This document shows positions 49,371 through 57,854 of a stretch of DNA of 64,000 nucleotides, piece by piece. How positions within the stretch are numbered: position 1 is the first letter of the stretch; each line of letters starts with the position of its first letter. The DNA comes from CAIKZD01 sp038203255 (GTDB lineage: Bacteria; Patescibacteriota; Minisyncoccia; Moranbacterales; UBA2206). A program made the position numbers and the translations under genes. The notes under the pieces were generated by a model. That model worked only from the letters and a program-made list of their open reading frames with translations, made no database searches and was not told where the DNA came from. Where the stretch lies: assembly GCA_038203255.1 (NCBI GenBank), contig JBBREE010000001.1, forward strand, positions 55,717 to 119,716, given 5' to 3'.

Positions 49371-50024
49371 TTATATCATACCTGTCAAAATAAGATTGAC
49401 TGTGCGTATAAGAATAAGTCCGGACAGAGCGACTATAACACCAATGATAGAATTTTTGAAAATTTCTTTTCCCTTTTCTATTTTTCTTTCTTCTCCGGCG
49501 GAAGACAGATACATCATTCCACCAATCACCATAGAAATCATAGCAATAATTCCGACAATTGACAACAGTAAATTTAAAACATTTACTGCAATGTCGCCCA
49601 GTGTGAGCGCTCCACTCACCCAACTATCAGCGTTACCATCCGGAGTACCATTGCCACCCAAAATTTGTTTAATCGTTTTCAAAAAAGTTGGCGCCGCCAT
49701 TGCAATAGCCAGACCAATAACTGCTCCTGTCCAAGTTTTTTTAGCGCGTGTCACCATCGCTTCATTTCCGCCCGAAGTCATATACATGATACCTCCAATG
49801 ATGATAAAAATAAGAGCGATAATAGCGATAATCCCCATAAGATTAGTTAACACCGAACTTAGGAGGGCTGAAACGGTCGTCACTGAATCAAGTGGATTAG
49901 GGAAAGAAACCGTGCCTACGGCTGTGCTATCAGCCGCAAAAACGGGAGAGTTATTAAAAAATATTTCCGAAAAAATCACAGAAACCATAGCGATAAAAAG
50001 TCTGACACCTTTTTTATTTTTCAT
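49371..50024 (-). CDS. Tandem (two-domain) type IV secretion pilin-like protein
   Basis: 217 aa. Signal peptide (to about residue 31, SPVFAAD), then two copies of the pilin helix-loop-helix: domain 1 with GGIMYMTSGGNEAMVTRAKK (near 80-99) and domain 2 with GGMMYLSSAGEERKIEKGKE (near 170-189). The copies are about 90 residues apart and clearly alike, an internal duplication and fusion. Four membrane helices are predicted. It is just downstream of the solute-binding protein gene on the minus strand and upstream of the single-domain pilins. Confidence 0.8.
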   Translation of the reverse strand: MKNKKGVRLFIAMVSVIFSEIFFNNSPVFAADSTAVGTVSFPNPLDSVTTVSALLSSVLTNLMGIIAIIALIFIIIGGIMYMTSGGNEAMVTRAKKTWTGAVIGLAIAMAAPTFLKTIKQILGGNGTPDGNADSWVSGALTLGDIAVNVLNLLLSIVGIIAMISMVIGGMMYLSSAGEERKIEKGKEIFKNSIIGVIVALSGLILIRTVNLILTGMI

Positions 50025-50040
50025 TTTATTTTTAAAAAAA

Positions 50041-51447
50041 TTAATTGCTTAATGATTGCACGCGCACGGAAGCTTTTTTTAAAGCGTCTGACACGCCGGA
50101 CTGCCCCTTATTAATTTGATCAATCATTTCTGCAAAAATAGCTTCAATGGAAATTGGATCATTCTCTTTCCAACTTTTGTCTATCAAATTATCCAGAGCG
50201 AATGTTCCTATTCGCGGATCATTTTTTTGCTCTTCTATGAGATCTCTTCTGGCCGCTGGCTCCCCAGTTTTACTCAAATAACTTTTAGCCGGATCAAAAT
50301 TAGCACTCACTGTTTTCCCCAATCCTGTCCCGGTGGAAGTTGGCACAAAACTTCCGTCTGGTTTGGTAGTCAAATATGTTAGTAAAAGCCAAGCTTCGTT
50401 TACCCGAGCCTCGTTACTCACTGGGGTTGTAGAATTTTGAGAAGTGGTTTGAGGCGTTTTATTTTTAGCTACAGCAAAGGCCCAATAGTTAGCAAAATTA
50501 ACCCTAAGTGCATTGGTAAATTGTGGCACAGAGGCCACGGCGAAATTAAGCTTTGGCGCTTTATCCGTAATAGTTGCCATATGCCAAGAATAATTAAACA
50601 TCATCGCTGTCTTTCCTTCGGAAAAGGCATCTAGGGAATAGTGTTGACTAGGATTCCAGGTATAATTTGGAGAATTAGAATCAGCAAATTGGGTGTAAAA
50701 GTTAAGGGCTTCTTCTCCTGGGAAAAGAGTTTGATTATTGACAATAGTTGAATTACTGAAATTCACCCGCCCTCGTTCATCTATCATGCTCGTTCCATTT
50801 TGCAACATAATCAGATTTAAGACGTCCGTTGAACGATTAATATTATAGGCTGTTCCAATGGCCGCTCCCGACTGCGTGATTTCTCCAAAAGAATCGACAT
50901 GAGTAAGTTTACGCACATCAGAAATAAATTCATTCCAATTATTCGGCGGAGAAGTTATCCCGGCTTGATTAAAAAGATCCTTATTATAATAGAGTCCCAA
51001 GCTGTCCACTGACAAAGGCATAGCGTACATCTTTCCATTCTCTAAAAAATCGCTGGCCACCACATCCACAAAATTATTCCGGAATTTTTGTTCATCCACT
51101 ACTTTCGGAGCTACAGGGGCAGGCACTATTTTATCTTTAAAAGATGACAACCAAGTATTATTTAACAAAAAGATATCCGGCCCTTGACCTGAAGCTAAGG
51201 CATCTATCAATTCTTTTCTATATGTATCCGTAGCGATTTTTTTATACGTGATACTGGCAATGTTTGGATTGATTTTTTTATAATTTTCAAAAATTTCATT
51301 CAAAGCGTCTCCTTCATCCAGCGTTCCCCAAACTTCAAGCTTCAAGCTATAGAGATGGGGAGTGGTCTGTTTGCATCCACAGCCGGAAAGCATCATGAGA
51401 CTGACTATGAGAAAAAAAGAGGATACTATTTTTATTTTGAGATTCAT
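50041..51447 (-). CDS. ABC-type extracellular solute-binding lipoprotein
   Basis: 468 aa from ATG 51447; a GTG five codons earlier is possible. Lipoprotein signal ending LMMLSGC. The family 1 (carbohydrate type) binding-protein fold is seen in LEVWGTLDEGDALNEIFENY, GQGPDIFLLNNTWL, MYAMPLSVDSLGLYYNKDLF and GKTAMMFNYSWHM. It would bind a sugar-like solute outside the cell. No permease or ATPase gene accompanies it, so its transporter is elsewhere or it has another role. It precedes the pilin genes by 16 nt and probably shares their transcript. Confidence 0.87.
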   Translation of the reverse strand: MNLKIKIVSSFFLIVSLMMLSGCGCKQTTPHLYSLKLEVWGTLDEGDALNEIFENYKKINPNIASITYKKIATDTYRKELIDALASGQGPDIFLLNNTWLSSFKDKIVPAPVAPKVVDEQKFRNNFVDVVASDFLENGKMYAMPLSVDSLGLYYNKDLFNQAGITSPPNNWNEFISDVRKLTHVDSFGEITQSGAAIGTAYNINRSTDVLNLIMLQNGTSMIDERGRVNFSNSTIVNNQTLFPGEEALNFYTQFADSNSPNYTWNPSQHYSLDAFSEGKTAMMFNYSWHMATITDKAPKLNFAVASVPQFTNALRVNFANYWAFAVAKNKTPQTTSQNSTTPVSNEARVNEAWLLLTYLTTKPDGSFVPTSTGTGLGKTVSANFDPAKSYLSKTGEPAARRDLIEEQKNDPRIGTFALDNLIDKSWKENDPISIEAIFAEMIDQINKGQSGVSDALKKASVRVQSLSN

Positions 51448-51480
51448 TTTATTTTTATGCACTTAAAATTTGCCCTTAAA

Positions 51481-52065
51481 TTATCTTGTAAGAATTGCTC
51501 CGAAATAAAATCTACTTATTTCCAATTCCTTTATTATACCTAATCCATTTTTTCTTACCAACTTAATTAAGTCTTCATGGGATATCCGGATTTCTTTGTC
51601 AGGCCCAATAGCATTGTTTGAAACTTTCCAATCAATGAAAAGAATTCTCCCTTTTTCCTTAAGGATTTTAACTGCGTCTTCTAGGATATGATTTTTCTTT
51701 TTATTTTGGTGAAGCATATTAACTATGATTACCCAATCAACACTTTCCTCTTCCAACCCAGAGCCATTTTTACCTTCCAAGTTAACTTGCTTAACAATTA
51801 TATTGTTCAAACCAATATTTTTCGCCTGAGAGTTAACCATATCAATTTTATAACCAAGCACGTCCAATGCCCAAACTCTCCCCTCACTTCCGATTTTTTT
51901 GGCAATGGGAAAAGTAAACACACCAGTTCCACACCCGAAGTGCGCTACTGACATCCCTGGTAAGATTTCCAAACTATCAATGATTTCTTGTGGATTCAAA
52001 AACAAAGCTGAGGGAGAAGATGCCTCAGAAATTTCTTCTTCTTTTATTTTTTCTCCTTCCTCCAT
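51481..52065 (-). CDS. Class I SAM-dependent methyltransferase
   Basis: 194 aa. Motif I is SVAHFGCGTGVFTFPIA (near residue 39), with the usual acidic motif II in WALDVLGYKIDMV and motif IV VDWVIIVNMLHQNK. This is the Rossmann-type methyltransferase fold. The substrate is unknown; the hydrophobic N-terminal ALFLNPQEIIDSL and the general form recall UbiE-like enzymes, but with low certainty. It is separate from the upstream tRNA-Ser and 19 nt or more from the lipoprotein gene. Confidence 0.85.
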   Translation of the reverse strand: MEEGEKIKEEEISEASSPSALFLNPQEIIDSLEILPGMSVAHFGCGTGVFTFPIAKKIGSEGRVWALDVLGYKIDMVNSQAKNIGLNNIIVKQVNLEGKNGSGLEEESVDWVIIVNMLHQNKKKNHILEDAVKILKEKGRILFIDWKVSNNAIGPDKEIRISHEDLIKLVRKNGLGIIKELEISRFYFGAILTR

Positions 52066-52198
52066 TTTTGTTTTACTTTAATATTTATATTTTACAATAA
52101 TTTTCAAAAACAAACAACCACTTTTTCCACAGCTCTGAAAAAAATTTGATAATTATGGAAAACTCTTGTAGATTATTATAGTAAGCTGAGAAAATAAA

Positions 52199-52285
52199 GG
52201 AAGAGTGCCAGAGTGGTTGAATGGGCCGCACTCGAAATGCGGTGTACTGGAAACGGTACCGGGGGTTCAAATCCCTCCTCTTCCG
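52199..52285 (+). tRNA. tRNA-Ser (anticodon CGA), CCA not encoded
   Basis: 87 nt with the long variable arm expected for serine (TACTGGAAACGGTA). Acceptor GGAAGAG/CTCTTCC with G73, anticodon loop CTCGAAA, T-arm GGGGG-TTCAAAT-CCCTC. The DNA after G73 reads CCT, so CCA must be added. Confidence 0.95.
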
Positions 52286-52386
52286 CCTTCGCTACGCTGT
52301 AACTCATTAAGAGCGAAGGCGAGCTTCGCTAACACTACGGCGCAGTTTCGACACAACAAGTCCGATAGATAAGTGCACTATTTAAC

Positions 52387-52423
52387 AAAACCCGTCACGG
52401 TCAAAAACTGAGACGGGTTTTGC
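52387..52423 (+). terminator. Terminator after tRNA-Ser
   Basis: AAAACCCGTC / GACGGGTTTT stem with a small inner hairpin; the T-run is short. Confidence 0.75.
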
Positions 52424-52473
52424 TTTAGAAGGGCCAAGGGAAATAATATCCCTAGCAAAAAGTATTTTATCTG

Positions 52474-52506
52474 GAGGACTCTATGGGGTCCTCTATAGAG
52501 TCCTCT
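52474..52506. repeat. Palindromic minirepeat shared with the amidase gene
   Basis: The first 23 nt equal 37384-37406. Here the unit is extended so that GAGGACTCTAT can pair with ATAGAGTCCTC (11 bp) as an alternative to the inner 6-bp hairpin. It lies directly upstream of the groES promoter. Confidence 0.8.
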
Positions 52507-52518
52507 AAAATTTCTTCC

Positions 52519-52578
52519 TTGACAACCTCGCCACTTACTATAAAATACTAGTTAGCAGTCACGCATTGCGAGTGCTAA
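52519..52578 (+). promoter_or_regulatory. groES-groEL promoter with CIRCE operator
   Basis: TTGACA (52519-52524), a 16-nt spacer, TAAAAT (52541-52546), then TTAGCAGTC-N9-GAGTGCTAA (52552-52578). The CIRCE consensus TTAGCACTC-N9-GAGTGCTAA is matched with a single change. This predicts control by the heat-shock repressor HrcA. Confidence 0.93.
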
Positions 52579-52608
52579 TTAACCGGATAATAAATTAACC
52601 AAAAAAAT

Positions 52609-52884
52609 ATGGGAAAAAAAATCGTAAAACCGCTCGGAGAAAATGTCCTCGTAGAACTCCAAGAGGCGAAGAATAAAACCGCTCAAGGAATCTATCTTCC
52701 TGAATCAACTGAAAAAGAAACTCCCCAAGAAGGCAAGATTGTGGCTATTGGAGAAAGCAAGGAAATTAAAGTCAAAAAAGGTCAGGTCGTTATTTTCCGT
52801 CAATATTCTGGCACCGACATCAAAATTAACGGCAAAAAAAATATCCTAATAAAAAATGAAGACATCTTAGCAGTCGTAGAATAA
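52609..52884 (+). CDS. groES: Co-chaperonin GroES
   Basis: 91 aa. KPLGENVLVELQEAKNKTAQGIYLP and GKIVAIGESKEIKVKKGQVVIF are the beta-barrel parts, with the mobile loop around residues 18-33. It caps the GroEL cavity. First gene of the CIRCE-controlled heat-shock operon. The usual 'GG(I/V)LP' of the mobile loop reads GIYLP, a mild deviation. Confidence 0.96.
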   Translation: MGKKIVKPLGENVLVELQEAKNKTAQGIYLPESTEKETPQEGKIVAIGESKEIKVKKGQVVIFRQYSGTDIKINGKKNILIKNEDILAVVE

Positions 52885-52998
52885 TTAAATTAATTCCCGA
52901 TTCGAAACAGCGGAAAAATAAAGAATCTACTAAAATAATTTTTGTATTTTTTTCGTAGATTAGCAGTTAATTCGCAAATTTCGCATCGATTAAAAAAT

Positions 52999-54645
52999 AT
53001 GCCAAAACAAATTGCTTCTGGCCTCGATGCCAGAAAAAAAATTAAACTCGGAATTGACAAAGTAGCAGACACCGTCAAAGTGACTATTGGTCCCAAGGGT
53101 AGAAACGTCATTTTAGATAAGGGATTCGGCTCCCCTGTCATTACTAATGATGGAGTTTCTATTGCCAAAGAAATCGAGTTAGAGGATAAGTTTGAAAACA
53201 TTGGTGCGGAACTCATTAAAGAAGTAGCTTCTAAAACTAATGACGCGGCAGGAGACGGCACCACTACTTCTACTATTATGACCCAAGCCTTGGTGCGTGA
53301 AGGACTGAAGTTCGTAGAAACCGGCATCAGTCCAATCGGCATCCGTCAAGGAATGGAAGCAGCGAGAAAGGACACTTTGGAAATTCTCAAGAAAAATTCC
53401 AAGAAAATTTCTTCCAAAGAAGAAGTGGCTCAAGTCGCAACTATTTCCGCTGAGTCAAAAGAAATGGGCACGATGATTGCCACCGTGATGGATCAGGTTG
53501 GCGGTGACGGCGTGGTGACTGTAGAAGAATCTCAAACTTTTGGATTGGAAAAAGAAATTGTAGAAGGAATGAACTTTGACAAGGGTTATATTTCTCCTTA
53601 TATGATAACTAACGGCGAAGCACAAACAGCTGAACTGAAAGATTCCTATCTTTTAATTACCACTAAGAAAATTTCAGCTATCAGTGAAATCCTGCCTATT
53701 TTGGAAAAAATCACTGCTTTAGGCAAAAAAGAATTAACCATTATCGCTGAAGATGTGGATGGTGAAGCCTTAACAACTCTAGTAGTTAATAAATTACGAG
53801 GTACTTTAAACGTCCTAGCTATTAAAGCTCCAGATTATGGCGACAATAAAAAAGCCATTTTGGAAGACATTGCGATCCTCACCGGAGCCACCCTCATCAG
53901 TGAAGAAAAAGGGATGGATCTTAAAACTATCGACCTGAAAGATTTAGGTCAAGCACAAAAAGTAATTGCCACTAAAGACGGAACTACGATTGTCGGAGGA
54001 CGTGGCAAGAAAAAAGATATCGACGCGCGCATAACGCAGATTAAATCCATGGCTGAAAGTTCCAAAAATTCTTATGACCAAGAAAAAATGCATAAAAGAT
54101 CTGCTAAGCTTTCCGGCGGAGTGGCTGTGATTAAGGTGGGCGCCGCTACCGAAACAGAGCTGACGTACGCTAAACATAAAATGGAAGATGCTCTGTCCGC
54201 TACCCGCGCCGCAATTTCCGAAGGGATTGTAGCCGGAGGAGGCGTAGCGCTTGCTAAGGCTGGAGCGGAACTCAAAAAAAGCAAAACTAAAAATTCCGAC
54301 CACGAATTCCGTGCCGGTTATGAAGCACTGCTGGAAGCCCTGAATGAACCCCTGAAGCAAATCGTGATGAATACCGGTAAAAAAAGTGCGGACGTTGTCT
54401 TGGAAAAAGTTCTCAACGAAAAAGGCGTAAACTTCGGCTACGATGCCGCCAAAGATGAGTATCTGGAAGATATGATCAAATCAGGCATTATTGATCCATT
54501 AAAAGTGACTCGTACTGCCCTGGAAAACGCCGTCTCAATAGCCTCGATGTTTCTCACCACCGAAGCCATCGTGACGGATCTGCCTAAAAAAGAAGACCCG
54601 CATAACCATGAAGGCGGTATGCCTGGAATGGGCGGGATGATGTAG
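52999..54645 (+). CDS. groEL: Chaperonin GroEL
   Basis: 548 aa from ATG 52999 (MPKQIASGLDARKK). A TTG frame extension upstream is rejected because the family begins here. TVKVTIGPKGRNVILDKGFG, the ATP-site motif DAAGDGTTT, and the Gly/Met-rich tail GGMPGMGGMM are typical. Fourteen subunits fold proteins in the cytoplasm. The 114-nt gap after groES includes a 7-bp inverted repeat (52924-52961), and the read TTAGCAGTT at 52959-52967 recalls one CIRCE arm. Confidence 0.98.
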   Translation: MPKQIASGLDARKKIKLGIDKVADTVKVTIGPKGRNVILDKGFGSPVITNDGVSIAKEIELEDKFENIGAELIKEVASKTNDAAGDGTTTSTIMTQALVREGLKFVETGISPIGIRQGMEAARKDTLEILKKNSKKISSKEEVAQVATISAESKEMGTMIATVMDQVGGDGVVTVEESQTFGLEKEIVEGMNFDKGYISPYMITNGEAQTAELKDSYLLITTKKISAISEILPILEKITALGKKELTIIAEDVDGEALTTLVVNKLRGTLNVLAIKAPDYGDNKKAILEDIAILTGATLISEEKGMDLKTIDLKDLGQAQKVIATKDGTTIVGGRGKKKDIDARITQIKSMAESSKNSYDQEKMHKRSAKLSGGVAVIKVGAATETELTYAKHKMEDALSATRAAISEGIVAGGGVALAKAGAELKKSKTKNSDHEFRAGYEALLEALNEPLKQIVMNTGKKSADVVLEKVLNEKGVNFGYDAAKDEYLEDMIKSGIIDPLKVTRTALENAVSIASMFLTTEAIVTDLPKKEDPHNHEGGMPGMGGMM

Positions 54646-54670
54646 AAAAAAAATTTTAGTTTTAGATTTA

Positions 54671-54704
54671 AAATAGAAGCTTCTATAGAAGCTTCTATTT
54701 TTAT
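54671..54704 (+). terminator. Terminator of groES-groEL
   Basis: AAATAGAAGCTTC-TATA-GAAGCTTCTATTT followed by T-rich sequence. Confidence 0.88.
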
Positions 54705-54988
54705 CGTCCCCTTTAGCTAAATATGTGTTTTTGTATTTTTTATTTTGTATTTAAAATTCAAGCCTTGCGGAGTGCGCCACCATAAATTCGAGCAAGTTTG
54801 CGTTAAGAATTTACTCATCATTGGTCTTTTATGGGAGATTAGTAAATTTAGCAAACAAGGGAAGAATTTATTGGAGCACGTAGCCAGCTTGAGAGTTTTC
54901 TTTTGTTACTTTTCTTTTGCGGAAAAAGAAAAGTAAAAGGGGTTTACATTAGCTAGTTTTAATGCTAGCCTGAGGTAGATAACTAAAA
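54705..54988 (+). other. Intergenic stretch with a perfect 13-bp hairpin
   Basis: No convincing gene: a 63-codon frame (54745-54936) starts with TTG and ends inside the hairpin. The hairpin TTACTTTTCTTTT / AAAAGAAAAGTAA (54906-54936, loop GCGGA) resembles a repeat I remember from many unrelated genomes. No clear promoter for the next gene. Confidence 0.65.
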
Positions 54989-55522
54989 GTGATTACATTA
55001 TCAGTGGAAAATCTTATCCAAAACCATCTCATTCAGATATTTTCAGTATTATCCCTTATTTTCTTGGTTTTTTTGGCTTGGAACGTAGCTCTTCAGATTC
55101 AAATTAGCCGAATAAAAAAGAGAAGTCAGGAATTTTTTGCCGGAAAAAAGGTATCTAATTTAGAAGACCTCTTGCTTGCGCAAGCTAAAAATCTGAAAAT
55201 GCTTGATAAGGATATCCAAGAGCTCTACACTATTTCCAATCAGATAAACGCCCTTTCCTTCCGTTCTTACCATAAATTGGGCGTCGTCCGATTCAACCCA
55301 TTCAAAGATGTAGGGGGCGATCAGAGTTTTTCGGTGGCACTTCTTAATGGAAAAAATGACGGCCTAACAATTTCCTCTCTTTTCACTCGAGAAGGTGCCC
55401 GAATCTACACCAAAGTGGTTACCGCTGGGTTATCAGAAAACCATCCTTTAACCGAAGAAGAAAAAGAAGCGATTAAAATTGCCACCAGTCAAGAAAAAAT
55501 CAAAAAATCAATCAAACCCTAA
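54989..55522 (+). CDS. DUF4446 family membrane protein
   Basis: 177 aa with a GTG start and a GAGGT site about 12 nt upstream. One membrane helix (residues 15-38) is followed by a basic coiled region and the DUF4446 core: LGVVRFNPFKDVGGDQSFSVALLNGKNDG and SSLFTREGARIYTKVV. The family is found in Firmicutes and CPR, often near chromosome segregation or translation genes, with no known activity. It lies 46 nt before infB and is likely co-transcribed. Confidence 0.85.
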   Translation: MITLSVENLIQNHLIQIFSVLSLIFLVFLAWNVALQIQISRIKKRSQEFFAGKKVSNLEDLLLAQAKNLKMLDKDIQELYTISNQINALSFRSYHKLGVVRFNPFKDVGGDQSFSVALLNGKNDGLTISSLFTREGARIYTKVVTAGLSENHPLTEEEKEAIKIATSQEKIKKSIKP

Positions 55523-55568
55523 ACACCCCAACAACCCTAAGTATTAAACTATTTAAACTATTCAAATT

Positions 55569-57347
55569 ATGCCAGAAAACGAACCAAAAAAAGTCTCTTT
55601 GCCAGCTGTTATCACCGTTAAAAAATTCGGGGAAGTTTTAGCTTTGCCGGTAAATACTGTAATCACGGAACTAATGAAAAATGGCATCCTCGCCACTATC
55701 AATGAAAAGATAGATTTTGAAACGGCTTCCATTATCGCGGCTGATTTGGGCTACGAAGTTTCAGAAGAAATCATTGAGGCTGGTGAAGAAATCACTTTGG
55801 AAAAATTAAACGAACTTATTAGAAAAGAAACTGCTTCCGGAGAAGTTTTGAAAAGTCGCCCACCGGTTGTGACTATATTAGGACACGTTGACCACGGTAA
55901 AACTACTCTTTTGGACACCATCCGAAAAACCAGTGTCGCTGCGGGCGAATCTGGTGGCATTACTCAGCACATCAGCGCCTATCAAGTCAAAAAGAAGGGT
56001 CAAATTATTACTTTTGTCGACACTCCAGGGCACGAGGCCTTTAGCGCGATGCGCGAACGTGGCGTGAGTCTAGCTGACATCGCAGTCTTAGTAGTAGCGG
56101 CTGACGACGGAGTAAGACCTCAAACCAAAGAAGTCATCGAATATCTTTTGGCTAAAAAAATTCCCACCGTTGTGGCCATTAACAAAATTGATAAACCCGA
56201 AGCTAACATTCAAAGGGTAAAACAAGAACTGGCTGACCACGGTCTCGTCTTAGAAGAATGGGGCGGACAAGTTTTAGCGTCTAAAATAAGTGCCAAACAA
56301 AATATCGGCATCGATGACTTGCTCGACAATATTCTTTTAGTGGCCGAAGTGGAAGATTTAAAAGCGGATTATTCTCGAGATCCATTGGGTGTAGTTTTAG
56401 AATCATACCTTGATCCCCAGAGAGGTCCCATTGCCACAATTCTAGTTAAAACCGGAACTCTTAAAGAAGGTCAGGATATTATAGCTGGTGCTACTTATGG
56501 ACGAGTGCGTCGCATCGAAAATTTCAAGGGGCAAAGAATTTCTGAAGCCGGGCCATCCTCACCAATAAATCTTATTGGTCTTAATAGTGCTCCAAATTCC
56601 AATGATATTTTGCAAACGAGTGTGAGGAAAAGTGGATCCAGGAGCAAAATGTTGAGTGAAAAATCCGAGCAATATTCAACTCAAGAAAAATTAAGCGCTA
56701 AAAAAATAATGCGCACCATAGCAGATGAAAAAGTTAAACGCTTGAATATCATCCTTAAATCAGACGTTCAGGGATCTTTGGAAGCTATCCAACAAATTTT
56801 AGGCGAAATTAAATCAGACGAAGTCGCTATTGATTACATTGAGATGGGCGTGAGTAATATCACCGAATCTGACGTCCGCCTGGCCGGTAACACCGATGCG
56901 ATTGTATACGGCTTTAACGTGGAAGCTACTACTGTAGCCAAGCGGATGGCCGAGAACGCCAAGGTGGAAATCAAAAGTTATCGCGTCATCTATGAGTTAG
57001 TGCAAGACATTAAAGATAAATTAGTCGCTATGCTTCCGCCAATTGTGGAACGCACTGATTTTGGAAAAATGAAAGTTCTAGCCCTCTTTAAAACCGGCCG
57101 AGGAGATATGATTGTCGGCGGTAAAATCACCACTGGCAAAATGGTCAACGCCACCCTCATAGAAGTGATGCGCGGAGAAAATGTCATCGGGCACGGCCAA
57201 CTCAAAAACCTCCAAGAAAACAAAGTGGATGTTGATGAGGTGGTGGGCCAAAAAGAATGCGGAGTCACTTTCCTAGGCGAAACTAAAATCAAAGTTGATG
57301 ATATGCTTTTGTGCTATAAGGAAGAAGTAAAGAAAAGAAGTTTATAA
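55569..57347 (+). CDS. infB: Translation initiation factor IF-2
   Basis: 592 aa. A short N2 domain (residues 1-80) is followed by the GTPase domain with G1 GHVDHGKTTL, G3 DTPGHEAF and G4 NKIDKP, then domains II, III and IV (GRGDMIVGGKITTGKM). It places initiator tRNA on the ribosome. It lacks the very long N-terminal extension of E. coli IF-2 (890 aa), being close to a minimal IF-2. rbfA follows after 4 nt, as in most bacteria. Confidence 0.97.
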   Translation: MPENEPKKVSLPAVITVKKFGEVLALPVNTVITELMKNGILATINEKIDFETASIIAADLGYEVSEEIIEAGEEITLEKLNELIRKETASGEVLKSRPPVVTILGHVDHGKTTLLDTIRKTSVAAGESGGITQHISAYQVKKKGQIITFVDTPGHEAFSAMRERGVSLADIAVLVVAADDGVRPQTKEVIEYLLAKKIPTVVAINKIDKPEANIQRVKQELADHGLVLEEWGGQVLASKISAKQNIGIDDLLDNILLVAEVEDLKADYSRDPLGVVLESYLDPQRGPIATILVKTGTLKEGQDIIAGATYGRVRRIENFKGQRISEAGPSSPINLIGLNSAPNSNDILQTSVRKSGSRSKMLSEKSEQYSTQEKLSAKKIMRTIADEKVKRLNIILKSDVQGSLEAIQQILGEIKSDEVAIDYIEMGVSNITESDVRLAGNTDAIVYGFNVEATTVAKRMAENAKVEIKSYRVIYELVQDIKDKLVAMLPPIVERTDFGKMKVLALFKTGRGDMIVGGKITTGKMVNATLIEVMRGENVIGHGQLKNLQENKVDVDEVVGQKECGVTFLGETKIKVDDMLLCYKEEVKKRSL

Positions 57348-57351
57348 TTTT

Positions 57352-57687
57352 ATGTCTAATCGTATAGTCAAAGTCAATGAACTCATCCGTCAAAATGTGG
57401 ATGACATTCTACTCAAAGAACTCTCTCTCAAAGAGGGCGTTTTTATAACGATTGCTAAAGTTGACACCTCTCCCGATCTTCGCTATACTCGTATATTCGT
57501 CAGTGTTTTTCCGGAGTGTGAAATGAATTATGTCACAAAAACCTTGCAAAAAGAGGTGAGTCGCATTCAAGGAAAACTCAACCGCAGGCTTCAAATGAAA
57601 CCCTTGCCAAAGGTTGAGTTCAAGCTTGATCTCACGGAATCTAAGGCTGACGAAATCGAGAAAATTTTAAAGGAAATTCGTAATTAG
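57352..57687 (+). CDS. rbfA: 30S ribosome-binding factor RbfA
   Basis: 111 aa, KH-like fold. VNELIRQNVDDILLKELSLKEGVFITIAKVDTSPDLRYTRIFVSVFP and the C-terminal LPKVEFKLDLTESKADEIEKIL are typical. It assists maturation of the 16S rRNA 5' end. It follows infB in the conserved infB-rbfA order. Two hairpin repeats start 7 nt after its stop codon. Confidence 0.94.
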   Translation: MSNRIVKVNELIRQNVDDILLKELSLKEGVFITIAKVDTSPDLRYTRIFVSVFPECEMNYVTKTLQKEVSRIQGKLNRRLQMKPLPKVEFKLDLTESKADEIEKILKEIRN

Positions 57688-57694
57688 CTTGCAA

Positions 57695-57746
57695 AAAGCC
57701 GAGCTTTAGATGGTGGTCTTTTTTATCGAACGAAAAGCTTGGCTTT
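57695..57746 (+). repeat. 52-nt hairpin repeat, copy B
   Basis: 13-bp stem AAAGCCGAGCTTT / AAAGCTTGGCTTT with a 26-nt loop beginning AGATGGTGGTCTTTT. Nearly the same as copy A (7170-7221), in the same orientation. Confidence 0.85.
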
Positions 57747-57767
57747 GAAAACTGCTCACCCGGTCTC

Positions 57768-57820
57768 AAAGCTGAACTTTTTACTTACATTTAAACACAC
57801 ACCACCTAAAGTTCAGCTTT
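57768..57820 (-). repeat. 53-nt hairpin repeat, copy C (inverted relative to B)
   Basis: On the minus strand AAAGCTGAACTTT / AAAGTTCAGCTTT, 13 perfect pairs around a loop starting AGGTGGTG. Stem positions differ from A and B by paired changes. It faces copy B with 21 nt between. Confidence 0.85.
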
Positions 57821-57854
57821 TCTGCAACGATTCATTTCTCTAATACACTTTATC

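Larger units (their letters stand above)
52286..52518 (+). other. Gene-free stretch between tRNA-Ser and groES
   Basis: No gene. It holds a 9-bp inverted repeat (GCCTTCGCT at 52285-52293 with AGCGAAGGC at 52312-52320) followed by GAGCTTCGC, a terminator at 52387-52423, and a palindromic minirepeat at 52474-52506. Confidence 0.8.

Noticed and set aside
49396..50052. 218-codon plus-strand frame
   Set aside because: It is the exact antisense of the tandem pilin gene. Its Ile/Pro/Thr-rich sequence mirrors the hydrophobic helices on the other strand, and the minus-strand product has a signal peptide and family motifs.
52942..52998. N-terminal extension of GroEL
   Set aside because: GroEL proteins start at the MPKQI-like sequence; the upstream codons cover an inverted repeat.
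54745..54936. 63-codon frame before the DUF4446 gene
   Set aside because: TTG start without ribosome site, and its C-terminus is made of a hairpin repeat. Probably not coding.
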